A stretch of 64,000 nt of DNA from Tethya wilhelma (taxonomy: Eukaryota > Porifera > Demospongiae > Tethyida > Tethyidae), in assembly GCA_964030475.1 (NCBI GenBank), contig CAXIPT010000004.1, forward strand, positions 2,183,327-2,247,326, in the 5' to 3' direction. Made by a program: the position numbers and the translations under genes. The notes below the pieces were generated by a model. The model searched no databases and was not told where the DNA came from. It saw only the letters and a list, made by a program, of their open reading frames with translations. Each line of letters begins with the position of its first letter. Within the stretch, counting starts at the first letter, position 1. Below, one piece after another: positions 10,183-23,156 of the stretch.

Positions 10183-10612
10183 AACAATGAACAATCAAGC
10201 AGAAACTGCACGTTGTTGTGTAAATAATATACTGTTTTTTAGTTTTTGTTACAATAACATCAATTGATAATAAGTGTGAAATTAGGATCATGACATTATG
10301 TATAATTGCCAAACGCATTAACACGAGGCATCATAAACTGGTTTGTAATTGGGTTGGTATTATTATGATTACTTTTTGTGTCCAATTACAAGACTTAGTT
10401 ATGAAAGTTTTCTCCAAGAAAGAGAAAGCTTACGATCTCGAGATTGATCGATCGAAGCGATGGCACAAAGAATCAAATGAAAAGATAATTTTCTTCTTAT
10501 AAGCGCGAATTTGGGCCTTCAATATATATAATATCAACCTCTACAAGAACGATCGATCTTGCACTTGCATGCACTCTGAACTACACTCTGCCAGATTATA
10601 GTCACATGTTGT

Positions 10613-11275
10613 TTACTAATTGGTTTTCATCACGGTATGATGGTTTTAGGTTCTTGGGTTTAATTTTCATCATTGTATATGATGGTTTTAGGTTAATTCT
10701 TGGGTTTTCATCATGGTATGATGGTTTTAGGTTCTTGGGTTTAATTTTCATCATTGTATATGATGGTTTTAGGTTAATTCTTGGGTTTTCATCATGGTAT
10801 GATGGTTTTAGCTATATAGGTTCTTGGGTTCCATCACGGTAAGATGGTTTTAGGTTCTTGGGTTTTCATCACGGTATGATGGTTTTAGGTTCTTGGGTTT
10901 AATTTTCATCATTGTATATGATGGTTTTAGGTTAATTCTTGGGTTTTCATCATGGTATGATGGTTTTATATAGCTATATAGGTTCTTGGGTTCCATCACG
11001 GTAAGATGGTTTTAGGTTCTTGGGTTTTCATCACGGTATGATGGTTTTAGGTTCTTGGGTGGTTCCATCATGCATGCATGCATGGTATGGTGGTTTTTAA
11101 TAGGTTCCTGGATTTTCATCATTATGGTGTGATATGGCTTTAGTTTAGGTTCTTGGATTTTATCATGGGTATGATGGTTTTTAGGTTCTTGGGTTCCATC
11201 ACGGTATGATGATTTTAGGTTCTTGGGTTTTCATCATGGTATGATGGCTTTAGGTTCTTGGGTTCAATCACGGTA
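10613..11275. repeat. Minisatellite, about 34-bp unit
   Basis: About 660 bp of degenerate tandem copies built from ATGGTTTTAGGTTCTTGGGT plus TTTCATCACGGTATG. A higher-order pattern with an inserted TAATTTTCATCATTGTATATG spacer recurs several times. One frame is open for 78 codons but only echoes the repeat. The flanks 10183-10612 and 11276-11761 hold AT-rich spacer and a (GA)n tract at about 11690-11718. Confidence 0.9.
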
Positions 11276-11684
11276 TGAAATTATTATTATTATTATAAAA
11301 AATAATTTAAATAGGTATAATTATATATGTAGGTAACAATTAATGACGTTGTATAATAAACTTATTATAATAATTATATAATTCAATGTCATTGCAAAAA
11401 AAAACTGCATGCGTGCATGGGTGTTATATAATTATTATTTTGGGAGAATAATTCATTATGTGGCGCATGCATGGCGGTATACGTTAAATTAAGCTTTAAA
11501 ATCAATTAAGATTTGCTTTGAAAACAACATGCATTTACACTACACGCACACATAATACTATGGTGCATGCTGACTTGTATTAAAAGTGGTATCAATTTGT
11601 GTGAAGATGTGTCTCAACATAACAAATAATGGAAGTTTCAAGATGTTGCAGTCGCTGTTAGGTAGTTGGTGATATTAATTCTCC

Positions 11685-11722
<38 letters not shown>

Positions 11723-11761
11723 AACTAGTATGACTACAAAAAATTCTTCTATATACTAGAC

Positions 11762-13904
11762 TCAAACCTCATACCTATCAACATTCTGTCCCATAATAGA
11801 TGTCGTGGTCCGTGATTTTGGTCCTGGGGATGGTCTAAAGACACCTCCCTTCAATTTGCTTGGACTGGTCTCCTTCTTCACTTTAGCTGTGGTAAAGGGA
11901 TCACTGGAATGTTTAGGATAGGGGTCGAATGTCCCTGCCTTGCAACCACCAGCCTGTGTGAATAAATGCAGCAAGTATTGATATTTGAATTCTTGATACA
12001 AGCTGTAGTAAGATACCAGAGATAGCCTCATTCTCATGCAGGCCTTAATTCTACTTGTGTTTTGCAACACTGAGTTGTATAGGCTTAGCTTGCTGCTAAT
12101 GTGTTGAGCATGGATTGAGATTATAATAAGTATATTGGAATTTGTGTCATAATAATATTACCGTATAGCGGGTATTTTTCGTGGGGTAAAATTTTCGTGG
12201 TTTTCGTGGTTGACTGACGAACCACAAAATATTTACCACGAATAGAGGCTGGGGTGTGGTTAATCCATACGTGCCGTATATGTGACCACGAAATTTTTTC
12301 CACGAATCAGCGAAATTTTCAAAGACCACGAAAATTTTACCCCCCCGAAAAATACCTGCTATACGGTATGACATTGTTTGACTTGACAAAGGCTCTTGAG
12401 ATGAAACGCCTCACCATTATCACTCAAACGCAATAATAAACAAAATATGCAAACTCAGAAATAATAATTATGATGATGTAAATCTCGATCATGCATGAAA
12501 TAATTCAGAAAGCATAGATTATTGCAACATTATACATTGCAGTGGCGGATCTAGGAAGGGGGTTCTAATCAATGCGCGCGGAGCGCGCGAAAAATTTTAT
12601 GTAGCCACGCCCACTTCCGGTCGCAACAGCCCCGCCCCTTTAGCGCTCGTGCAGCTAAAATTTTGCCAAAAAAGCCTGAGTGGAAGAAAAAAAAAACGGC
12701 AAGAGAGAGTCAGAAACTCTATATTTTTCACAAAAAACTAATATTCAGTGTGATTTTGAGTTGCTTTTAGTATTTTTAAGTTGAAAGGAGGGTTCCAGCT
12801 TGACCTTTTCCAATCTGCACAGTTAATAATGCGAGGTCTCAGCTGAAAGGGGGGTTCCATGGAACCCATGGAACCATGCCTAAATCCGCCACTGCATTGC
12901 AAAATGAATTATTGTATTACTCTCACCAGTTTGGCTGGGGAGCTCGGCTTGAACGGTTTTGGCTTCTCCTTGCTTCCACCTGATGATTTAATTGGTGGGA
13001 GTGGCCTATCAGAGCGATAGGGGTTCTCGTCAAAGAGCTCTTTAGGAGCAAGGTTGAGCCTGAACGCTCCACCTTTGACCTTCTTCTTATCGGCAGACCG
13101 CTCTTTCTGTAGCAAAAGAAAATGTTGTTCTATTAATAAAATTTACTGGACGGAAGAAACAGACTAGGTTTTAATTCCAGCTAGATCTCAATTTCATACA
13201 TGTATTGATCTCTATACCTTTCTCATTTCCTTTGATCTGTCAAACGGCTCTGATTGATACTTGAAAATGGGACCAATGGTCACTCCAACGTAACTGCATG
13301 AACCATACAATGTCATCCATTTTAATAACTTAGTAATAGAAAATGTCCAGATCCTATACCATAAACCCAAGATATGAATTACACACATTTGAAATTCTAG
13401 GACCATCTTTATCTCAGAGGTTTTTCACAGAGGTATACACTCATAACCACAAAGAGAGATAGACCTGACTTATCTTGACAAACTAGCTGCTTTGACTGGT
13501 ACTGTACATCTGTCAGACTTACCCGTAGCCTGTACCAATCTTGCCAGGATTTGTGAGAAAGTTCTTGCCCGGTGATTTGTACTTATCTCTCGGTTTCTTA
13601 GCTGCACTGAAGGCTGTGATGGGACCACCGAGTGTGCCATAATGACTGCCAACACCAGAACTATATCATGTATATGATCGTGTGTGCATATGTGTGAATT
13701 GTCCCATAATAACCAACATCAATGAATGGATGTCTATTCAGTGAAATAAGACATCAATCTATACTTGTATATCCTAAGCAGTTCAATTGCTTACGGTCGT
13801 TTTGAACCACTTGTTGGGACAAAGGCTGTGCTCAAATTTTTCTTGGCTTGGCTGAGTCGCTCCTGACGTCTGGTCTTTACTGGATCAGAGTAGGCCTCTC
13901 CCTA

Positions 13905-13942
<38 letters not shown>

Positions 13943-14729
13943 TGTGTGTGTGTGTTTAGTCCACCATGTGAGGGTGGTACATAGGAAGTAAAGGATCCAG
14001 AGTGCATTGATGTGCTCCTATACTTTGAAACCATACATAAAAATTCCAAACAACTATTGTGCTAATCTCTTCTTATTGTTCTAGTATGCATAATTATCTT
14101 ATAGCGGGAAAGTTTCGCAGTGTCAAACTTCACAGATGTCTCTAATCAAACATTTTTGCAGTTTAACTTTCACGGATGAGCCGTGCAAGTCCATACATAT
14201 ATAGCTTTCATAGATGGATTCTGATCTGCGAAAACCACAAAAGTTATAGCGCAAAACTTTCCCGCTACACAGTATATGGGACAATAATTATCATATCTCT
14301 ACCATACCTCCATAATTCTGTCAAAGCTCTTTCCAAAGTAACCATCCTGAGCTGCAGTCTTTGGTTTTGACCCACCAATCATCATCTGTTTGCCCTTACC
14401 AGCACTGTCATTGTAGGGCTCTGTATGCAATGTTTATAAGCACAAATTCCAATGCAAGGATATCAGTTATCATGACATAGTTTAATGTGTGACAAACTGA
14501 GTTCACAGTTTGAACAGTAATTTGATAATTGAATAAGCATAGGCTATAAGGTTGTTATCATAGATATAATATCTATGGTTGTTATAGAGGAAAGTATATG
14601 ATATCAAAGAAGATTTATGTGATTCATTGTATTACACTTACTGCTGTAGTTTGAGGCAAACGGATCACCGATGGTTGTGTAGCCTTGTTCAGAGAACAGG
14701 CCCACTCTTTCCATATCTGTCTTTGCCAT
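11762..14729 (-). CDS. CFAP96: CFAP96 (C4orf47-like) ciliary microtubule-associated protein
   Basis: Seven minus-strand exons. 14642-14729 starts MAKTDMERVGLFSEQGYTTI. 14308-14420 has KGKQMMIGGSKPKTA and GYFGKSFDRI. 13795-13901 has GEAYSDPVKTRRQERLSQAK. 13523-13660 has GSHYGTLGGPITAF and SPGKNFLTNPGKIGTGYG. 13218-13293 has YVGVTIGPIFKYQSEPFD. 12927-13106 has GGAFRLNLAPKELFDENPY. 11762-11953 has CKAGTFDPYPKHSSDPF and PSPGPKSRTTTSIMGQNVDR. Order and motifs match the animal CFAP96/C4orf47 family throughout, a small protein of ciliary/centrosomal microtubules. The stop at 11762 follows NVDRYEV. GTATGA after NVDR could instead be a donor to a further exon. The gene runs head-to-head with WAPL. Confidence 0.9.
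12161..12366. mobile_element. MITE, CCGTATAGCGGG family, copy 2
   Basis: 206 bp in a CFAP96 intron. Ends are CCGTATAGCGGGTATTTTTC and AAAATACCTGCTATACGG, with flanking TA on both sides. Interior TTTTCGTGG/CCACGAAA blocks form a fold-back structure. Confidence 0.85.
12541..12894. mobile_element. Short non-autonomous TIR element (AGTGGCGGATCTAGG family)
   Basis: 354-bp element in a CFAP96 intron. It begins AGTGGCGGATCTAGG and ends CCTAAATCCGCCACTG. It is flanked by a direct repeat CATTGC (12535-12540 and 12895-12900). The GC-rich interior (GCGCGCGGAGCGCGCG, CCACGCCCACTT) is shared in outline with the element at 57567-57906. No coding capacity. The superfamily is uncertain. Confidence 0.7.
13909..13955. 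repeat. (TG)n microsatellite beside CFAP96 exon 3 acceptor
   Basis: TG repeat on plus, CA on the CFAP96 coding strand, lying just upstream of the exon 3 acceptor (13902-13906). Confidence 0.8.
14103..14276. mobile_element. Degenerate MITE of the CCGTATAGCGGG family
   Basis: CTTATAGCGGGAAAGTTTCG at the left and CTTTCCCGCTACACAGTATA at the right, with decayed ends, in a CFAP96 intron. Confidence 0.6.
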
Positions 14730-15060
14730 CTTGGGCTCCTTTTGCCCCGAAAATTAGTACTAAAGGTGCTGCAAGGCTTCTTGGCTTTGTTAGCAGAGTG
14801 GAAGATTCAAAGTTTCCATAGCAACGCAATTCGTTTAATTAGAACGGTGATTTGTTGGAAATGGGTCGTCACATTCGTAGGCTTAATTTGAAATTGGCGC
14901 GCAAATTAACAAAGCACGTGCACTCAAAAAGGAGGGAGATAAAAAGCCTCAGTCAATCATTCGTTTGTTTCAAGCTTTTTCCTCACCACAGACAGTTCAT
15001 TACCGTCCTCTCCCCGGCACAAACTGATGTAACCACTGCCCTCTCTCCAGGAAAGTTGAA
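14730..15060. promoter_or_regulatory. Bidirectional promoter region between CFAP96 and WAPL
   Basis: The CFAP96 start codon is at 14729 (minus). WAPL has a likely non-coding first exon ending at 15060, where GTAAGG gives a donor, and its coding exon starts at 15405. So about 300 bp must serve both genes. No TATA box or named site is evident. Inference from arrangement only. Confidence 0.5.
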
Positions 15061-15404
15061 GTAAGGATACAAACCTTAAATTCAACGCTTTAGTGTGTGT
15101 TAGCTTAGTTCTATATACCAGTTGTCTACGAGTATTCTGTATAACTATTCCTAGGTATGTTGTAACTGTTGTTTTCATGCTTCTTGCAACAGCAGTGTTT
15201 ATAACTAAGTGTAAATTACTTATTAAACCACAACTGTTTATAACAAATTATCATGTGGTTTGCAATTTTCATATTATTATGGAGTGTTGTGACATCGAGG
15301 TCATCTGTAAGTACTTGACACTTAGCTATGATAATAAAAAACCCTGCTATATATACATTTTGTATGTCTATAATATTATACTTTCTGTTCTCTCTCACGC
15401 ACAG

Positions 15405-16274
15405 GTACTTTTACCATGGCCACCAAAACTTACTCCACTCGGCAAAAGAAAACCACACCCACTAATCCCACCCACTCTCGAGCTGCTAAGACGTGGGACT
15501 CTACATCCAGTGACCTTTTTGACAACCTTCAAGAAAAGCCTTTGGAACAAACTTTGCCAATTTCGTCTTCAGACAAGAAGCGAAATGTTGGGGGTTCTCA
15601 AGTTACCAAGAAAGGTCAAAGATCAACTGTGGGGAAATCCCCTCTCAACGATACTCAATTACATAATGAACGAGTGAAACAGAGCACGACGTCGTCATCT
15701 GCACCTGTGTCAAGGACATACAAGTATTCCTACTCACCGCTGTAAGTCAGTACGATTTTAATAGCTTCTTTCCCAGATTCTCTACCCATGAAAAAACAAG
15801 ATCTTTATCTCTTTATGGGCTATACTTGAGTGGTTGACAGCTGTGTTGTGTTGCTGCTCTGTACATGAACACTATAGCCTTGTTCCCAGGCTCCTCCACA
15901 GCAAATATTTTCAAAGAAAATAGAGGAGAATGAGGCTAGTTCCCAAGCTCTCTCCCCTTTGACCTAATACTCACACCTCATTCCCAAGACCGGGGGGGGG
16001 GGCAGTCTTGGAACAAGGCACTGTGTGTGATATGATGAAAATCCCCTGTAGCTTTGTTCCCATAGTGCAGAGAGAGGGCCTAGGTATGAATGTTTATTGC
16101 CATGATCAGTCTAGAGCTATGATAAGTTAGTCCTGCGTACATGTGTCATAGAAACAGATCACTTATGGTACACACTAAATATTTGTTTTATTACATATCA
16201 CTGTTGTAATGCATTTTTGTTGCTATTTCGTGTGTACCACTGTAATTACACTGTTAGTCTAACAATTTTTATCC

Positions 16275-16357
<83 letters not shown>

Positions 16358-17602
16358 ACACACACACACACAGTGGTGCAGTGAGCTCTTCCACTATACA
16401 TTCAAAGCCTTCCGTCAAAACCTCATCATCTACAGTTACCATGGCGACAAAGACTATACCCTCTTCCTCCAACAAGGAGAGCAAATCGTTTCGAAAATTT
16501 CAACAAAAGCCGTCCCAAAATGAGAGCATGAAGATCTTTGATTTCGATTTTAGTGACGATGAACAAGAAGTGGGTGTGGTTTCACCCACCAAAGTGGGAG
16601 TGGCCAGGAGTTCAGCAAAGAGTGATAGTAAAGCTGGTTTGAAGAAGACGATTGGAAAAGCTGGTGTTACTAAAAATAGAAAGACGACATCGTCTGTTGT
16701 TGCTAACAATGGAGAATTAGCAAAGCAAATTGTAAAATTAGTCGCTGAAAAACTGACTGCTAACAGCAAATCAAAATCTCCCGATGCTGTTGCTATGGAA
16801 ATGGCTGAATCTATCAAAAAAGTCACTCAAAGTGTACCTAGAACTTTGAAGCGAAAAGGTAGCGATAGTACTTTGACCTCTGGTGAGGACAAAATCTCCA
16901 CCCAACCAAAGAGAAAGAAGTTGGCAAAAGATAGTGCAAAAAGCGTGTCGAAATCAGTTATGGAACCAACCAGCACACACACTGATGACCGTATCCCTCC
17001 AATAACTGGTATCCATGGTGACGCAAATCGTAGTGATGACGAGTTGAATCATAACCATGGTGATAATGGTGGTATCCGTGCTAGTGCCTCGAGGGGCAAT
17101 GGTGCAGTGAGACGGAAGCGAGGTGCCAAGGACAGGGGGACCGTGAGTGAGATAGCTAAACGGACGAGGTCAGCTAGTAGGAGTGGATTGAGTGATGCCC
17201 AGGAGGAGAGTGAAAGGTTAGTGTTTTCAACAAACAGCTTTGGTGGGTTCTGGTTACAGTTTGTAGCTTTATAGGCAGGTTCACAACATTTTCTGTTGCA
17301 TCACATAAAATTATTAACTTAACTTATTTACTAATCCATTAGAGAGTGGTAGGTTACCATTATGTTGTTTGCAAAGACAGCTTGACATGACGGGTTGTGG
17401 TTACAGTTTATGGCTGTAACTCTTAATTCTAGTCCACTAGAGGTTGGTAAGAGACCATTATAATTGTTAAAAATTGTGATCTATATAATGAGTTAACATC
17501 TTTGTCAGTGTATTTGATTATTAGCAGTGACTATGTTTAGAGATCCATGTACTGTAAATACACAAACAATAGTCACTGTATTGTTATTAACTTTTTTCAA
17601 AT

Positions 17603-17640
<38 letters not shown>

Positions 17641-19918
17641 TATAATAGCAAAGAAGAACCACTGACTTCACCTGTCTCCACCACCTCACAATCTCACACC
17701 CGTACCTTGATGTCAAGCATCATAGCAACCAGGACACGCTCATCCAGCAAGGACCAGACTCAACAACAAGAGCAAGTTTCCATGGCAACTACCTCGGCTG
17801 AGAAGAACAACCAGTCTGGTCAAAGTGAAACTGAAAGTGGAAATAGTTTTTCGGAGAAGAAAGGACTCGATGGTTCTAACTCTTCACCTAGTGATGGTGG
17901 TAAGTGGTGATGAAATAATTGTACAGCTCTAGCTTCGTTTCTTTTTTGCACAAAAAAAGCTAAGGGAGGGGCGTTGGATTAAGCCTAGTACGTCTCTATA
18001 ATTCACAGTAAATGTTACATATAAATTTCCCAAAAGAGTTATACAAAGCTGCAATTTGTGCCATTGCAATCAGCTCAAAGATTTCAAATGGAATTAATTT
18101 TGTTAATTTAAAATGATACATATATTTTGCTCCATGCACACACACACACACACATTAGCCATCATTTCCTCCATGAAGACCAATGTCAGATATTCCCATT
18201 CTAAAAAACGGACTCCTCTCTCTCAAACCAGTCTCACCAGTTCCAGTGGCAGTGACTCCACCCCTTCTAGTGTTAGTGTGGGTGTGAGGAGTACCAAGAG
18301 TGATCCTGTGAGGAGTGTAAAGTGTGAGGATAGTGGAAGGTTTTCTGAGGATCCACTGTCAGGTGTTTCTAAACCCATTGCTGCTGCTGCTTCTAAGGTT
18401 AGTAGTGGAGCTTACATTTCACTTTGACGACCCTTTACCGAATAGTTCTGCTGCATACATAGTCTTGTATTTAGTTGTACATCTAAAGAAAGAACTGTAT
18501 TGTAGATCCTAAAATGAAACTTTTACCACTAATACAAATGTGAAACTGAAACCCAAACAAATGGCATTTTTTAGCGAATCAGTAGCCTGCTACCCAGGCT
18601 CTTTCCTTTGACCTTACACTAGAGAGCCTGGATATGAGCCTACTGAATCGGTTGAAATGGTGAAAATTAGCCAAGAGAAACTTTAGTGTGACATCTTGAT
18701 TCAATTGCTCCACCTACATATCTATCCTTCAGGTTTCCCCTGCCAAACCTATCGGTAGTTCCACAACTCATGACCAGTTGTCGCAAGGAAAGGGCGATGA
18801 TGTCATTGATCTCACGGACACAGAGGGGGTGGAGGAGTCACCTGACCTCTCCTTCAGTGAGCCCGTGGATGGCCCCGCCTTCAAGGTTGACTTCAAGAGA
18901 CATCTAGCAAAAAGAGTATGTAAATATACAGGTCTGCATGAAAGTTTCATGGCTATTTACATTATAGCCTAGTAGCCTCGTCCCCAGGCTCCCCTTTGAC
19001 CTTTCACTCACGGAAAGGAGAAGGGGAGCCTGGTATCCGAGATCACGTGGGGATAGAACAGGGTAGAACGGTGAAAATTGCACGTGGGCATAATGTAGTG
19101 CGGTCAATGACTCTGCCCACATTATAATGCTTCTTGCCACGTGAGGCTAGTATGGCAAAATGAAATGCACAGTAGATTTTGTGTTTTTGTCAGATAGAAA
19201 CAGTAAGAGGATAGTAAAAGTATTATTTTTAGGCTGTCTAAGGAGTGAACTCTGCCAAACAGTAACTGCACGGACAGAACTAGCCCTGCTGCCATCCTGG
19301 CAACTCGAAACGTTCGTGCGAGCGGCTCAGCCCGTCTTTCATCCAATTTTGGTAGTCTAGAGCATCAGTAAGTTATGTTTTATAACTGTAGATTACTAAT
19401 GATGATATACTACTAGCGACTACCCTTCTTTGTAAGTTTTGAAGCTGCTTGTAGCGCTCAGTGATCGCGAATATTGCTGTGTGCGCAGAACCAAGAGTTT
19501 GACGTCATTTATCTAACCGCCGCGCCCACGTATTTGCTCTTTGGCAACGACTGACGTCATGCACGTGATTTCGGATACCAGGCTTCCCTTCTCCTTTCCG
19601 TGAGTGAAAGGTTAAAGGGGAGCCTGGGGATGAGGCTAATAGCCTAGCTTGTATAGAGATTCGGTCCGATCACGCAGTGTAAAGTAAAGTATAGATCTAT
19701 GGTGGTGTGACAATAACCAACATATAATTTCATGGTTAGTGAGTCTGGTGGAGGCGTTGTGTGTAATTATACCTATCTCAGGCAGTCTTAGTACAGTACT
19801 GTAGTTACACACACCAACAAAGGAAAAGGCAAACTGTACATATTAAGTTTGTATTCTTATTGAGTCACACCACTATAAATATGTGAATTTACTATTGACT
19901 ATATTCGCTGATTGACAT

Positions 19919-19962
<44 letters not shown>

Positions 19963-21752
19963 TATAGACTCCTTCGTTACGGAAATCCTCCTCCTACTCT
20001 CTCAGTTCTGGACCCTACTCCCTGTCTCCTAGCAGACCCTCCCCCTCCCACTCCACACACCCTCACACCATCACACAATCACCACCCTCACACTACCCAA
20101 AGCAATCATCATTGGCGGCTGCAGTAAAAGGTGTGCCTTCTCTCACCAAGTCTTCCTCGTGGCCCAACAAACAGCAAAGTACCTCCAACAAGAATAGGTG
20201 CATAAGATTAAGTTTGGTCAATGAATTGTTGTTAGAAAGAACAGCTTGCAAAGCAAAAGGTTTTAGCAGTTCAAGTCATTAATTCTACTCCCAGACTACA
20301 TTAGTTTGTTTTCAGGTGATTTCCATTTAAAGCCCACCATTACTACATGTACATATTCCATAGCCACACTGATATAGTGGTGTGTATTTACTCTCCCAAT
20401 AGGAATCCTCGTGATCTGGTGAAGAGTTTATTTGGAGGAGGTGGCCAGTCGCTATCACCATCTGGAGCGGGTGTGGCCTCAAAACAAGACAAGAAAGATG
20501 ATAAACCAGTGAGTTAAAATGATCTATACTAACTTTGTCTATACTACTTTCACTTGTAATCCTATTGTTTTTAGTCTCTCTCACACACACACACACACAC
20601 ACCATACCCTCAGCTGGTAACCATGGTTCGCAATGTCCGTCAGGCTCATCAGTGTTTGGAGATTGGAGAGAGTCAGCAGTTCTTTGACGAGGTCCACTAC
20701 ATCCTGGACAGCATGAGACCATCACAACCAGTCATTGCAAGGTGTCTCAGGTGAGCATCATGTGATAGTCACCTGATCATTCCATGGTAGTCATGTAGCC
20801 AGAGGAGGTACAAAGTGTCACGTAGAATAATATGGAATGGCAGAATTAAAGTTTATTATTATTCAATTTGCATACTGGGTTGGTGAACAAGAATTAAATT
20901 TAATAATGACTGTAATACCCAACCAGAAACTCACTTACGAAAGTGAAATATGCGCATCAATCCATCTCGTGTGCATGATCAAATGTGCATACTCTCTCGT
21001 GCACACAATTTGTTACAGCACATGTAATCTGGCTACCCAGTATCTTGACTCAGAGTTTAGTCAGCAGCTCAGAGCTCACAGTTTCACCTCTAAGATCACT
21101 GCCCTTCTGAAAGACTGCCTGGACCACCCAGTGAGTCAAATGAGTGTATTCATACACATCCACATGTACATGTCTATGCTTACTTCGTACATGGTACTTG
21201 TGTTTCCATTCTCAACTTGATCTAATCTACCAGAGGGTTGTAGGCATCACAGTTTTGTATACAGGAAATAATTTTAGATATGCATACTTAGTTCCATGCA
21301 TAATAGTTGCATGCATGCCCCCTACCCACTTAAGGTCATGCAACTATCCATTAACCACCGTGACCCCAAGCTACTCTGTTGTCACCTCCACCCATCCAGT
21401 AACTAGCAGATTTCATTGCTGTAGGCAATGGCAAACAAATGTAGATACAAGTTTTAGTAGTTCTGTTTTCTTCCATGCAGCCTCTGTGTCTGTCTACTGC
21501 TGTGCTCTTCTATATCATGACAAGAGACAGGTTGAACTCAGAATGGAACAAAACTGGCACAGGTATGAAGTCATTGAAGTGTACATGTATGTATAACCAA
21601 CTTCCCATGTTTTAGTGTCAGCTAAACAATTGATTCTTTTAGAGTTATTGATACGAATGTTATCCATGGAGACCACACCCACTTCTTCCAGTGACCACAC
21701 CCACTCTGGGAAGGCTGCCAGAGAGATGATTAAGATTGAGAAGAAAGCAAGG
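15405..21752 (+). CDS. WAPL: WAPL cohesin-release factor, coding exons 1-11
   Basis: Exons: 15405-15741 (ATG 15416), 16374-17216, 17649-17899, 18159-18397, 18733-18915, 19968-20197, 20403-20508, 20614-20750, 21019-21130, 21481-21562, 21643-21752; phases join. WAPL removes cohesin from chromatin together with PDS5. The N-terminus has KTYSTRQ, like the PDS5-binding YSR start of animal WAPL, then a long, basic, low-complexity region with an acidic IFDFDFSDDEQE patch. The WAPL domain begins in exon 8 (MVRNVRQAHQCLEIGESQQF) and runs on through CNLATQYLDSEFSQQLRAHS, LSTAVLFYIMTRDRLNSEW and ELLIRMLSMETTPTSSS; these align with human WAPL. The next exon is 13 kb away at 34894. Most introns end in CA repeats right at the acceptor. 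Confidence 0.9.
16277..16372. repeat. (CA)n tract abutting WAPL exon 2 acceptor
   Basis: About 95 bp of CA with rare TA interruptions, running directly into the CAG acceptor at 16371-16373. Similar tracts precede exons 3 (about 17604-17637), 4 (about 18138-18154), 6 (about 19924-19960) and 8 (about 20581-20601). Confidence 0.9.
18973..19638. mobile_element. MULE-like non-autonomous transposon in WAPL intron 5
   Basis: 666-bp element with long terminal inverted repeats (about 70 bp): left TAGCCTCGTCCCCAGGCTCC, right the reverse complement, ending GGATGAGGCTA. A perfect 9-bp direct repeat ATAGCCTAG flanks it (18964-18972 and 19639-19647). Long TIRs with a 9-bp target duplication fit Mutator-like elements. 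No transposase frame. Decayed relatives with CCCAGGCTC ends lie at about 15880-15990, 18589-18650 and 34392-34500. Confidence 0.8.
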
Positions 21753-22120
21753 TAGGTTAATCATAACAACAGAGAGTGAATACAAAGTTAAACCATCTCT
21801 AGAATTAGCATACCATATTTTGTGGGAAATTTCTGTTAAAAGTTTTTTTATGCACACAGATGACCATGACTTGTGTTGGTGAAAATTATTTCCGCATGTA
21901 GTAAACATCAGTATAGAAAAATTCATATTTTTGTTCAAAATGGCGAAAATTAAGGTATCGCTACTCATCATACTGTGACATTGGACATGGGCTTCATGAG
22001 TATACAATGTATGAACATAGCTATAGATCGGAAAACTTTCGTGTGCTTGGGATAATTTGACACAGACAGTCAACCACAGTACATATTGTTTCACTGATTT
22101 TGATGAACTTTCTTTCCAGA

Positions 22121-22125
<5 letters not shown>

Positions 22126-22169
<44 letters not shown>

Positions 22170-23156
22170 TGCAAATCTGAACATACAGTAAACATGCTCT
22201 TTTTTGGTATGATATTGCCTGCATGAGCTAGTGCATGTGATGAAGTCAAGACTCGTGACCAGAACTATACAATTTGTTTCCTTTTGTGGACGCTTAGTGT
22301 TCTTTGTATATATATTTATGTGTTATTCTTTTGAATAGTTAAGTAAGCTACTCACAATCCTCCTACAATTGCCATCAGTCTCAAAAGGTTTTTACCATAA
22401 TCCTCACATGCCAGTCAGCAGTTTCTTTCATGACCTACTACAAAGTTGCTATACATGCATTTTGAGGTACAGTGTATATATTTTGTGACTGGCTTAGCGG
22501 TGTGTTACCTGCTGCATAGACAAATTCTTAAAGTATACACATGTACTGAGGCAATGTCATACTGTACAATCATATGTATAGTTTTATCTAATGTTGATAA
22601 TTCATGTATGCAGAATGCATAGCTTCTGTCATTTCTATACTTCCTTTCTAAGATCTGCACTATTTAAGAAATACACTGTAGACTGTAGTATTAAGTGTAC
22701 AAGCACACAAAACTAGATTTTGTTATAGTATAAGTGATGGCTATGTCTACCCAGAACAGTGGGTATATGTGTAAATTTGTAAAAAGGCCATCAAAAAACT
22801 TGCAAACTCATTGCCCAAACTGTTTTCTAGTACTGTGTCAACCCTTTCAAGCCACCTGTTGTGGAAAGAATTTTTGTCATTCTTGTATTGAGCATTTCAA
22901 GGATTCGAACAGGGTATGCCCATCCTGTAACTAGCGAAATTTTGAACTGTTTCCCAACAAAGTTTCCCAGTTGAGTGTTCCAATAAGTGTGGTGCTATTC
23001 TCCAGCGACAGAATCTAGAGATCCATGTAGCTGAAGATTGTCCTCTGACAGTTATTGAATGTGACTTCCACTATGCTGGATGTGAGGTGAAGCTACCTCG
23101 TAAAGATATGAGAGAACATCTCCGTGTTGAATTAGTCAAACACACATCAATGATGG
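22126..23156 (+). repeat. Tandem-duplicated block, copy 1 (about 1.03 kb)
   Basis: From the (TG)n tract through the TRAF zinc-finger codons this block reads identically to 24544-25574 (offset 2418). The left border lies in the (TG)n, the right border at ATGATGGCT inside the TRAF frame. Confidence 0.9.

Noticed and set aside
9757..10324. Several minus-strand frames rich in CVCVCV
   Set aside because: They translate the (CA)n tract; the true signals here are eIF2D and antisense exons.
10606..10842. Open frame of 78 codons with repeated YDGFR motifs
   Set aside because: It is only a translation of the 34-bp minisatellite; no start context and no conservation expected.
16500..16826. 108-codon minus-strand frame opposite WAPL exon 2
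   Set aside because: Shadow of a low-complexity coding exon; composition mirrors the sense strand.
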